DNA of 64,000 nt from Clostridia bacterium (lineage in GTDB: Bacteria; Bacillota; Clostridia; Christensenellales; Borkfalkiaceae): the NCBI GenBank assembly GCA_017621735.1, contig JAGASM010000043.1, positions 34,495-98,494 of the forward strand. Reading direction: 5' to 3'. Below the pieces are notes generated by a model. It did not search any database. It saw only the letters and a list, made by a program, of their open reading frames with translations, and was not told the DNA's origin. Shown in pieces: positions 52,176 to 60,637 of the stretch (the first letter of the stretch is position 1; every line of letters starts with the position of its first letter). The position numbers and the translations under genes are program-made.

Positions 52176-53340
52176 CGTAGTTGTAAGATGTCAGTATCAC
52201 GAAAAAGGCAGTTCCCACCGAGCTTTTTACGACAGTAGCCAAAAGGACGATTATCTCGCCTATATGGATAAGGGCATCAAAAGCACAAAAAGCATTGATT
52301 ATCTTGATTATACCGGCAACGAAGAAAAGAGTTCGGGAATATTCAACGCAAACGGTGTTCTATCCAAAGAAGATAAAAAAATCTTGCGTGAGAGCTTACG
52401 CAAGACCGAGAGCATTATATGGGATATTGTCATCAGCTTTGAAGAACAGTATGGCAACAAAAATATGTATAATGCGGAACAAGCTCAAGAGTTGCTACGT
52501 AAGATCTTGCCGAAGTTTTTCCGAGAGATAGGATTCAAACCCGAAAATATCACTTGGTACGCAGGGCTACATACAAATACGGATAATCAGCATATCCACC
52601 TATCCTTTTTTGAAAATGATCCGATGTGGTATGACCGTCAGAAGAAAGAATACCGCTACCGCAGAAAAGGCAAAATTCGGAAAGAATGTTTTGACACACT
52701 CAAAATGGATATAGAAAAGCATTTTCTTCAGCCATCGGAAAGTATCAAGCGAGTGCGAAAACTCTTGACCGAAGAAGCGAGAACAGTTACGGGCATAGAA
52801 GCCCTTATAAACTATCCTCGTGACCTTAAACGCCTTTTGCGAAAACTTTACAAGGAAATACCATACGAGAGCAAAACGGCGTATGAAAGCGAAAATATGA
52901 GCCGTTGCAGAGGTACGGTTGACTCTATCGTTACTCTGATTTTGACACACGGTTATCATAGCGCCGATTATAAAATGGCTATGCTTGAAATCGGAGAGAA
53001 AGACAAAGCAATTTTGGAGATTGCAAAATCTCACAAAATCAAAAATGTCGAGCCGTATCTTTACACGGATAAAATTCAGCGTGACCTCTATCGCAGAATG
53101 GGAAACGCTGTTATCAAAGAGGTTTTGAAAAAACGCCGTGACGAGCTTCTAAAAACGATAGAAATCCGACACGCAAAATCAAGGCAAAAGCACCACATAG
53201 ACAGTCTTGCGTACTGTTTACAAAAGTCTGCCGATATAGCAGCCGAAGCAGACCGAGAAGCCATAGAGTGCTTTGAAGAATACCGCAGAAAAATCGAACT
53301 TGCAGAGATAGAACGCAAGATGAAAGCGTTAGAGATGTGA
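52168..53340 (+). CDS. MobP-type relaxase
   Basis: 390 residues from a TTG start with AAAGGAGG upstream. The metal-binding motif HTNTDNQHIHLSFFEND (HxHxSF) lies near residue 135. Conserved RAFYDSSQKDDYLAYMDKG is at the N-terminus, and the C-terminal half is helical. It would nick the transfer origin and stay attached to the 5' end during mobilisation by a helper element. Confidence 0.88.
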   Translation: MPNVVVRCQYHEKGSSHRAFYDSSQKDDYLAYMDKGIKSTKSIDYLDYTGNEEKSSGIFNANGVLSKEDKKILRESLRKTESIIWDIVISFEEQYGNKNMYNAEQAQELLRKILPKFFREIGFKPENITWYAGLHTNTDNQHIHLSFFENDPMWYDRQKKEYRYRRKGKIRKECFDTLKMDIEKHFLQPSESIKRVRKLLTEEARTVTGIEALINYPRDLKRLLRKLYKEIPYESKTAYESENMSRCRGTVDSIVTLILTHGYHSADYKMAMLEIGEKDKAILEIAKSHKIKNVEPYLYTDKIQRDLYRRMGNAVIKEVLKKRRDELLKTIEIRHAKSRQKHHIDSLAYCLQKSADIAAEADREAIECFEEYRRKIELAEIERKMKALEM

Positions 53341-53463
53341 CCGTTTTTAGAAACAGGATAAGAGAAATAACCGACTTTCGTTTATTTCCCGATTTTCGCA
53401 ACGGGGATACCCCGTTCGAGAGAAAAACAAAAATAATGAAAAAGGAGGACAAGCTATCGGTTA

Positions 53464-53655
53464 ATGCCAAGAAAGAAAAAGAACAACACGGGTATTCCCG
53501 ACTTTGAAATCGACTCTCTTGCGAGGGCGTTGCTACCCGCTATCCAACAACTTTTTGAAAACGAGGAAACAAAAAAAGAGTTTGAGGAATGGCAACGGGA
53601 ACGGCAAAAATTACAACTGAATAAAAAGAAAAATAGTATTGATAAATCCCTTTGA
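53464..53655 (+). CDS. Small acidic/basic helical protein before the integrase
   Basis: 63 residues: MPRKKKNNTGIPDFEIDSLA followed by a charged helix. Small ORFs of this kind often precede integrases in IMEs. No family assigned. Confidence 0.5.
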   Translation: MPRKKKNNTGIPDFEIDSLARALLPAIQQLFENEETKKEFEEWQRERQKLQLNKKKNSIDKSL

Positions 53656-53757
53656 AGCCATAGGGATAACTCGTTAAAGTAAATGCAAAACGGGTACGGA
53701 GTTTGCCGATTCTCCGTAAAAATCGGCAATACAAAAATACTTTTTGGAGGTTTATTA

Positions 53758-54684
53758 TTGAAATATAAAGACTGGCTTTTTGATTGGCTTGAAAATTATG
53801 TCAAGCCCTCATCTAAAATTCGCACCTATCAACGCTATGAAAAAATCTGTTCTTTACATATCATCGACAAGTTGGGAGAAAAGGAAATTTCAGAACTATC
53901 CGTTATGGATTTACAGAAATTTGTTACAGATTGCCTTACAGACGGTAATCGTAAAAACGGTAAAGGGCTTTCTGTAAATTTTGTTAATTCCATTATTTCC
54001 GTTTTGCAAAATTCTCTGAAAACAGCACAGTTAATCGGACTTATTTCCACTTATGATGGCGATAAGATTAAACGCCCCAAAATGCAAGAAAAACAAGTTG
54101 AGTGTTTTTCTTTATCGGAACAAAAACAAATTGAGACCGCTGTTTTAAGCAGTAAAAAGGACAAGCTATTTGGAATCGTTTTGTGTCTATATACGGGATT
54201 GCGTATCGGTGAGCTGTTGGCTCTTGAATGGTCAGATATAGACCTTGAAAAGAAAATCATAGCAGTATCGAAAAACTGCTATGACGGAAGCAAAGACGGT
54301 GTATATTGCAGGATTATAGACACGCCGAAAACAAGCAGTTCCAACCGTATAATCCCCATTCCAAAACAAATTGTGCCGCTACTAAAAGATTTGAAAAAGA
54401 AAAGCAAATCCGATTTTATAATTGCAGACGGAACGAAGCCAGTATTTGTTCGCAGTTATCAACGCACATTTGAATTATTGCTCAAAAAACTTGATATTCA
54501 GCACAAGGGATTTCACGCCTTACGACACACTTTTGCTACTCGTGCTTTAGAGTGTGGAATGGATGTAAAAACACTATCCGAAATACTCGGTCATAAGAAC
54601 GCGACGATAACGCTTAATCGGTATGTTCACAGTCTTATGGAACACAAGCAGGAAATGATGAATCGACTTGGGAAAATGCTATAA
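53758..54684 (+). CDS. int: Tyrosine recombinase (IME integrase)
   Basis: 308 residues from a TTG start after TTTTTGGAGGTTTATTA; the longer frame has no ribosome site. Core-binding domain about 10-95. Catalytic residues: Arg in YTGLRIGELLALEW, the HALRHTFATR box and LGHKNATITLNRYVH with the Tyr. It is distinct from the prophage integrase. Confidence 0.93.
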   Translation: MKYKDWLFDWLENYVKPSSKIRTYQRYEKICSLHIIDKLGEKEISELSVMDLQKFVTDCLTDGNRKNGKGLSVNFVNSIISVLQNSLKTAQLIGLISTYDGDKIKRPKMQEKQVECFSLSEQKQIETAVLSSKKDKLFGIVLCLYTGLRIGELLALEWSDIDLEKKIIAVSKNCYDGSKDGVYCRIIDTPKTSSSNRIIPIPKQIVPLLKDLKKKSKSDFIIADGTKPVFVRSYQRTFELLLKKLDIQHKGFHALRHTFATRALECGMDVKTLSEILGHKNATITLNRYVHSLMEHKQEMMNRLGKML

Positions 54685-54694
54685 AACGATAAAG

Positions 54695-54733
54695 AAAAAG
54701 TACATCAATTATTTTGATTGATGCACTTTTTCC
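54695..54733 (+). terminator. Terminator of the mobilisation/integrase module
   Basis: AAAAAGTACATCAAT / ATTGATGCACTTTTT with one mismatch, 11 bases after the integrase stop. Confidence 0.85.
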
Positions 54734-54944
54734 TATGAATTATACCATAAAATCGACAGAAAATCAATACGAAACGCATAATAGACCGTAAATTGTTTTG
54801 AAACATTTTCATTTTTATCTTTTTTGATGTACAAAATATCATTTATCACCTTGCTTTCCGTCATCAATCAAAATAGTCCGTGAACAATAAAAGATTTTAA
54901 TGTTCATCAATTTTGTTTTGAAATATAGGCACACGGGGTGCGGT

Positions 54945-56633
54945 ATGCAGAAAATAAACGATATTCTTGTAGAGCTTTTGAAAACAGACGAGCGTTACTT
55001 TACGGCAGAGGGCGAACTTCTTAAAAACGCCGTATATGAGGACGCTATGAAAATGGATTCCTCGTTAATCAAATTGCTCCTTTCCGATGATACTTGTAAA
55101 AGCCATTTCTTCACAGAAGTTGACGGTGTTTTGGTATTTGATAAAGTCGGATTCGGTTGGGTAATAAATAACCGTCAGTTCTTGCCTGATTCCTACACAC
55201 GTTATAAAAACAAAATCGGACTTGTTGATAGTGTGGGTGATTTCATTTCTTCGTCTGATGACGTTGTTCTTGCTTTTCCGTACAAGGACTGTGTTTTAGA
55301 GGGCGGACAAACACGGGAAGAACAGAAGAAAGATGAGATTTTCTATAACGAAACACTCGCGCCCGATGAAGTTGACAGATTACTCTATCCGAAAGTATTT
55401 ACGGGTGCAAGACGTTATACGAAAGACGGCACAGAAGAAAATATCACATTTGACGAGAATGACAACCTTATAATCAAGGGCAATAATTTACTTGCTATAT
55501 CCTCTTTGCTGAAAAGATATGAGGGCAAGGTTAAACTTATTTACATTGACCCACCTTATAACACGGGAAATGATGGCTTCAAATATAATGATTCCTTTAA
55601 TCATTCAACTTGGCTAACATTTATGAAAAATAGGTTGGAAATAGCCAAGCGACTTTTAGCCCCCGATGGAAGTATTTATGTGCAAATAGATAATAACGAA
55701 TTACATTATTTGAAGGTTTTAATGGACGATATTTTCGGAATGGAAAATTTCCAAAGAGAAATTGTGTGGGTACTAAAAGGAGTTTCAGGGTACAAAAGTC
55801 TTATTAACAATTTTGTTAGAGGTCACGATACGATTTTGTATTATAGTAAAGGCAAAGATTATATTTTCAACAAACTATATTTGCCATATAGCAAAGAACA
55901 ATTAGCTCGTTTTTCAAGTGTGGACGAAGATGGACGTCGCTACAAAACCATCACAAAAGAAAGACGGTTATATTTGGACGAAGCCAAGGGTGTTCCACTT
56001 TCTGATGTTTGGGATGATATAGCAAGTTTCCAAACAGTAGTAAATGCCGAAGAAAGAACAGGATTTTCAACGCAGAAACCCGAAAAGTTAATTCAGAGAA
56101 TAATAGAATCGTCGTCTAATCAAGGTGATATTGTTTTAGATTTTCATATGGGTAGTGGTACAACTTGTGCTACTGCAATGAAACTCAATAGGCGATTTAT
56201 TGGCGTTGAGCAAATGGATTATATAGATGAGATCACAATACCAAGATTGATAAAAGTTATTGGTGGGGATACCGGAGGTATTTCAAAAGAAGTAGATTGG
56301 CAAGGTGGCGGCTCGTTTGTTTATTGTGAACTTGCACGCCTCAATCAGAAGTTTATTGATGACATTGAAAAAGCGAATACAGACGAAGCCCTTGTTGCTA
56401 TTTTAGGTCAAATCATCAAAAGCGGTTTTATTAGTAGTTATGTTGACCCGAAGGAAATCAATCCCGAAACGGAAGATTTTAAGGCACTCTCTATTGATGA
56501 TAAAAAACGCCTCTTGATTGCTTTGCTTGATAAAAATATGCTGTATGTAAACTATTGTGATATGAATGACGAAACCTTCGCTATTTCTGAATCAGATAAA
56601 GCATTTACAGACAGTTTCTACGGGGAGGCGTGA
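54945..56633 (+). CDS. mod: Type III restriction-modification system, DNA methyltransferase (Mod)
   Basis: 562 residues. Beta-class N6-adenine methyltransferase with DPPYNTG (in LIYIDPPYNTGNDGF, near residue 210) before the SAM-binding DFHMGSGTTCATAMKLNRRF near 400. The region between and after them is the target recognition part. Start at the ATG after GGTGCGGT; the frame is open 45 bases upstream. It modifies one strand of an asymmetric site and is needed for cleavage by Res. Confidence 0.93.
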   Translation: MQKINDILVELLKTDERYFTAEGELLKNAVYEDAMKMDSSLIKLLLSDDTCKSHFFTEVDGVLVFDKVGFGWVINNRQFLPDSYTRYKNKIGLVDSVGDFISSSDDVVLAFPYKDCVLEGGQTREEQKKDEIFYNETLAPDEVDRLLYPKVFTGARRYTKDGTEENITFDENDNLIIKGNNLLAISSLLKRYEGKVKLIYIDPPYNTGNDGFKYNDSFNHSTWLTFMKNRLEIAKRLLAPDGSIYVQIDNNELHYLKVLMDDIFGMENFQREIVWVLKGVSGYKSLINNFVRGHDTILYYSKGKDYIFNKLYLPYSKEQLARFSSVDEDGRRYKTITKERRLYLDEAKGVPLSDVWDDIASFQTVVNAEERTGFSTQKPEKLIQRIIESSSNQGDIVLDFHMGSGTTCATAMKLNRRFIGVEQMDYIDEITIPRLIKVIGGDTGGISKEVDWQGGGSFVYCELARLNQKFIDDIEKANTDEALVAILGQIIKSGFISSYVDPKEINPETEDFKALSIDDKKRLLIALLDKNMLYVNYCDMNDETFAISESDKAFTDSFYGEA

Positions 56634-56634
56634 T

Positions 56635-59238
56635 ATGCCGTTCCTTTTTGAAAAGATAGACACAATGAAGGAAGTCGGCGTATATAGCGAACTTCCAAGA
56701 TATGTTGTCGAAAACTTAAATCCAAATTTTGAATTACGTCCGTATCAAGAATCTGCTTTTTGTAATTACATAACCTATTTTGAAAGTAAATTAAGGCAAC
56801 GCCCAACACAGACACTTTTCCATATGGCAACGGGTAGCGGTAAAACGCTTATAATGGCAGGTCTGATGATTTACCTTTATAAGCAAGGATATAGAAATTT
56901 CTTGTTTTTCGTTAATTTGAGCAATATTGTAAGAAAGACCAAAGAAAATTTCTTGTCGCATTCTTCCTCAAAATATTTGTTTGCCGAAAATGTAATCATT
57001 GACGGTGAAAGAGTTTCTATCAAAGAGGTAACGAACTTTCAGAACGCAGATAATAATGCAATCAATATTTGTTTTACAACAACGCAAGCACTGCATTATG
57101 ATATGTGGACGGTCAAAGAAAACGGTATATCCTTTGATGATTTTAACGATAAAAAGGTCGTTCTTATTTCCGATGAGGCACATCATTTGAGTGCAAGCAC
57201 AAAAAAACAATCTACCGAAGAAATAGAAAGCAATCATCATTGGGAATACACTGTCAGCCGTATTTTTGGAGCAAATTCCGAAAATATTTTGCTTGAATTT
57301 ACCGCTACTTGTGACACGAAGAACGCCGATATTTTGGCAAAATACGAAAGCAAGATAATATTTGATTATCCTCTTGCCAAGTTCAGAGACGATTTATATT
57401 CAAAAGAAATCAAAACCTTGCGTAGTGATAGTCCCGTTTTCGAGAGGTCGTTGCAGGCGGTGCTTTTGAGCCAATATCGCTTGAAAGTGTTTCAAGACCA
57501 TAGGTTGAATATTAAACCCGTTATTCTTCTTAAATCGCACCGTATAAAAGATAATGCGGAAAATATGGCGAGCTTTATAAAGAATATATCACTACTGACG
57601 GGCAGTAAAATTCAAGAGGTTTTTGATACCATACGGGGACAAGCACCCGTAATGCAAGAGGCCTATGACTATTTTGTGAGAAATAACATTACCTTTGAGC
57701 AGTTGGCGCAAGAGATACGGGAAGATTTTTCAGAGGCGCATTGTATATCAGCAAACGATGATAAAGAGGTTGAGCGTAATCAGTTGCTTTTGAACTCTTT
57801 GGAAGATAAAAGCAATCCATACAGAGTGGTATTTGCAGTTGACAAGCTCAACGAGGGTTGGGACGTACTTAATCTCTTTGATATTGTAAGACTATATGAA
57901 ACACGTGACGGAAAAGGTGGCTCTAAAGACGGTGGATACAAGCCCGGTGCCGGAACTATATCCGAAGCCCAACTTATAGGTCGTGGAGCAAGATATTGTC
58001 CGTTCAGAATTGACGAGGAGCAGCCAAAATATCAACGCAAATACGATAATGATGTTGACAATCAGTTGCGTATTTGTGAAACCTTATACTATCATTGTTG
58101 GAACGAGCCTCGTTACATAAGCGAGTTGCATACTGCCTTACGTGAGGTCGGTCTTGATATTGAGAATATCAGAACTCTTAAATATCAACTGAAAGATTCT
58201 TTCAAAGATGATGAGCTTTACCAATACGGTTTTGTATTCACTAACGAAAGAATATTAAAAAGTCGCAGAGATATACACGAGCTTTTACCCTCTGTGAGAA
58301 ACAAGGTTTACGAGGTTTCTATCGCCGTAGGTAAAAGTGGCGAGGATATTGTGTTAGACGGTATATCTTCCGACAAGAGCGTGACCGCACACGCTTATTA
58401 CACCACTTTTCGTAAAATCGCAGAGATAAACTATTCAACTGTCTATCGTGCTTTAAGACAATTTGAAGTGTTCAAATTTAATACGCTACAATCGTATTTT
58501 CCGAATATAAAATCAATGTATGAGTTTATAACTGATACAAATTATCTTGGAGACATTCAAATCAAAATCACATCAAAGCACGAAACACCGCCACTCGCTG
58601 TTATTTACAGAGCGTGTCTGAATGTGCTTTCTAAAATTGCCCTCAAAATATCGGGTATTGAAGAAACATACGAGGGAACGACAGAATTTAAGGCACACAG
58701 ATTGAGTGAATATATTAAGGATAAGAGCGTTAATTATACCCCTGTCGCCGGAGGTAAAGGCGTATCGCAAAATGACGCTTCTGTTGTCGCTTCTTCTCGT
58801 GTTGATTTATCGAGCGAGGAGTGGTTTGCATTCAATGACAACTATGGTACATCGGAAGAAAAAGCGTTTGTTGCATATTTCAAAGACTATGTAAATGCTT
58901 TGCGTGTTAAATATGACAAGGTTTACTTGGTACGAAATGAGAGACAAATACACCTTTATTCATTTGAGGGAGGAGAACGCTTTGAGCCTGACTACATACT
59001 GTATCTTTGCAAAAAACGTGCGGATTCCGTAGAGCAGCTTATCGTCTTTGTCGAGCCGAAAGGTACACATCTGATTGATTCAGACAAATGGAAAGAAGAT
59101 TTCTTACTCGAATTAAAAGAAAAATCCGTTCCAACTGTTACCTTTGTAGATGACAACAATTATAAGATTTGGGGATTCCATTTCTTTAATACAGAGTGTA
59201 GAAGCGTAGAGTTCAACGAAGATATGAATACACTATAA
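56635..59238 (+). CDS. res: Type III restriction enzyme subunit (Res)
   Basis: 867 residues; the ATG is one base after the mod stop, with GGGGAGG inside mod. Superfamily 2 helicase with MATGSGKTLIMAG (Walker A, near 75), ISDEAHHLSAS (DEAH box) and a late VDKLNEGWDVLNLFDIV. The C-terminal nuclease of the PD-(D/E)xK type is visible as FEPDYILYL then VFVEPKG. All key motifs are present, so the system looks functional. Confidence 0.93.
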   Translation: MPFLFEKIDTMKEVGVYSELPRYVVENLNPNFELRPYQESAFCNYITYFESKLRQRPTQTLFHMATGSGKTLIMAGLMIYLYKQGYRNFLFFVNLSNIVRKTKENFLSHSSSKYLFAENVIIDGERVSIKEVTNFQNADNNAINICFTTTQALHYDMWTVKENGISFDDFNDKKVVLISDEAHHLSASTKKQSTEEIESNHHWEYTVSRIFGANSENILLEFTATCDTKNADILAKYESKIIFDYPLAKFRDDLYSKEIKTLRSDSPVFERSLQAVLLSQYRLKVFQDHRLNIKPVILLKSHRIKDNAENMASFIKNISLLTGSKIQEVFDTIRGQAPVMQEAYDYFVRNNITFEQLAQEIREDFSEAHCISANDDKEVERNQLLLNSLEDKSNPYRVVFAVDKLNEGWDVLNLFDIVRLYETRDGKGGSKDGGYKPGAGTISEAQLIGRGARYCPFRIDEEQPKYQRKYDNDVDNQLRICETLYYHCWNEPRYISELHTALREVGLDIENIRTLKYQLKDSFKDDELYQYGFVFTNERILKSRRDIHELLPSVRNKVYEVSIAVGKSGEDIVLDGISSDKSVTAHAYYTTFRKIAEINYSTVYRALRQFEVFKFNTLQSYFPNIKSMYEFITDTNYLGDIQIKITSKHETPPLAVIYRACLNVLSKIALKISGIEETYEGTTEFKAHRLSEYIKDKSVNYTPVAGGKGVSQNDASVVASSRVDLSSEEWFAFNDNYGTSEEKAFVAYFKDYVNALRVKYDKVYLVRNERQIHLYSFEGGERFEPDYILYLCKKRADSVEQLIVFVEPKGTHLIDSDKWKEDFLLELKEKSVPTVTFVDDNNYKIWGFHFFNTECRSVEFNEDMNTL

Positions 59239-59239
59239 C

Positions 59240-59279
59240 AAAATGCAGATAGAGCCCAAAAAACTCTACCTGCATTTTA
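59240..59279 (+). terminator. Terminator of mod-res
   Basis: AAAATGCAGATAGAG / CTCTACCTGCATTTT, starting within two bases of the res stop. Confidence 0.8.
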
Positions 59280-59354
59280 TTACTGTTTGTTGAGATAAAA
59301 AGTAAATCCGAACCACTCACTTGTAACAAGTATATGGTTCGGATTATACTGATT

Positions 59355-59439
59355 TGGTGCGGTCGACAGGAGTTGAACCTGCACGGGGTTAACCACAAGA
59401 TCCTTAGTCTTGCGCGTCTGCCAATTCCGCCACGACCGC
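59355..59439 (-). tRNA. tRNA-Leu (AAG)
   Basis: 85 bases with encoded CCA and a long variable arm. Acceptor GCGGTCG / CGACCGC. The anticodon stem CAAGA/TCTTG encloses the loop CTAAGGA, so positions 34-36 are AAG. Bacteria usually read CUU with a GAG anticodon, so an A34 leucine tRNA is notable. It forms the right border of the AT-rich island. Confidence 0.93.
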
Positions 59440-59503
59440 ATATAGGGGCTTCCGCTCGTTGAAAGCCTAATTAATATACACCATTTCAAAAATAAAGTCA
59501 AGT

Positions 59504-60028
59504 TTAATCACAGACAATTTTATAAATTTTCAAAAATTTTTTTACTTTTTTTACGTACCCCTGCGTTTCCGAATACGGAATTCCTTTGAGCGACCTTCCG
59601 TCCGACGAAAACCGTTCGTCGGTTAGCCACCGCCCTACCGTTCCCTCCCCTGCGTTATATGCAGCGATCGCCGTTTCCACGCACGAAAACCGCGCCGATA
59701 AGTAGGTGATATAGGCACACCCAAGCCTTAAATTATACCGTTCTTCTTTTAATCTCTCGGGAAAAAATTCAATCACTTCCCGTTCGCAAATAAATTGAGC
59801 GGTAGACGGCATCAACTGCATTAGTCCAACCGCCCCTTTCCCGCTGACCGCATCCGCATGGAATCCGCTTTCCGCCTTTACAATCGCATAGACAATCGAC
59901 GGATTTGCGCCGCTTGCGCGGACGACGTCAAAATGGGGCGTTGGAAACGAACGCAAAAAGATTAACGCTCCCAAGCACCAAATACAAAACACCACCGCCG
60001 TCAAGACGTTAAAAAACCGTTCGCGCAT
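59504..60028 (-). CDS. Lytic transglycosylase (Slt type)
   Basis: 174 residues. One N-terminal membrane segment (about 8-26) precedes a Slt/lysozyme-like domain: the catalytic Glu in YAIVKAESGFHADA, then GAVGLMQLMPSTAQF and AIAAYNAGEGTVGRW. It is anchored outside the membrane and cleaves the glycan strands of peptidoglycan. The short family members of this type accompany coaE in many clostridia. Confidence 0.92.
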   Translation of the reverse strand: MRERFFNVLTAVVFCIWCLGALIFLRSFPTPHFDVVRASGANPSIVYAIVKAESGFHADAVSGKGAVGLMQLMPSTAQFICEREVIEFFPERLKEERYNLRLGCAYITYLSARFSCVETAIAAYNAGEGTVGRWLTDERFSSDGRSLKGIPYSETQGYVKKVKKFLKIYKIVCD

Positions 60029-60058
60029 ACCACTTACAGTATGCGCGAACGGTTAAAA

Positions 60059-60637
60059 TCATGCCCCAAAAGAGCGAAAATAATTTTCAAGTTTCTCTTT
60101 TAACTCATCCTTTGTACCGTTATTTTCAATTACGGTACAGTTTTTTTCTTGCAATCGAGTCGGCGGAAACTGACGGTTCATGCGAAGCGTTACCTGCTCT
60201 TCCTTCAACCCGTCCCGCTTGCATACGCCATCAAGGCGCAACCTTAAATCGCGCGTGATTGCCAAAACGCCGTCGAAATATCCCTCCAACCCCTCCTCAA
60301 ACAGAAGCGGAACTTCCGCAACCGAAAGGGAATGTAACTCCATCTGCGCAAACAGTTCTTGCATGATCAGCGGATGAGCGATTGCGTTTAGTTTTTTTCT
60401 CTCATCTTCATCGTGAAATACCCGCTCGGAAAGCCGTTTACGGTCGACGGCACCCTCGACGACGCACATAGGGAACGCCTTTTTGACTTGCTCGACGTAC
60501 TCCTCTCTTTTGATGATCTCCGCGTAAATCTCGTCGCACGAAAAGACGGGGAGCCCCATCTCTTTGATAATGCGGCACGCGACGCTTTTTCCGCTTCCGA
60601 TTCCGCCCGTTACGGCAATTTTTTTACTTTGCGTCAT
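60059..60637 (-). CDS. coaE: Dephospho-CoA kinase
   Basis: 192 residues. P-loop AVTGGIGSGKSVAC at the N-terminus, SCDEIYAEI, and LLFEEGLEGYFD typical of CoaE. It performs the last step of coenzyme A synthesis. The ATG overlaps the polA end by 14 bases, so it is the second gene of the polA-coaE-transglycosylase run. Confidence 0.95.
   Translation of the reverse strand: MTQSKKIAVTGGIGSGKSVACRIIKEMGLPVFSCDEIYAEIIKREEYVEQVKKAFPMCVVEGAVDRKRLSERVFHDEDERKKLNAIAHPLIMQELFAQMELHSLSVAEVPLLFEEGLEGYFDGVLAITRDLRLRLDGVCKRDGLKEEQVTLRMNRQFPPTRLQEKNCTVIENNGTKDELKEKLENYFRSFGA

Larger units (their letters stand above)
50911..54740 (+). mobile_element. Mobilisation/integration module (IME-like)
   Basis: Repeat-rich leader, MobC-like gene, MobP-type relaxase, a short accessory ORF and a tyrosine integrase lie in one direction and close together, ending at a terminator. 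This is the usual core of small integrative mobilisable elements in Clostridia. No transfer (type IV secretion) genes are present. I could not find flanking direct repeats by eye, so the boundaries are those of the gene cluster only. Confidence 0.6.
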
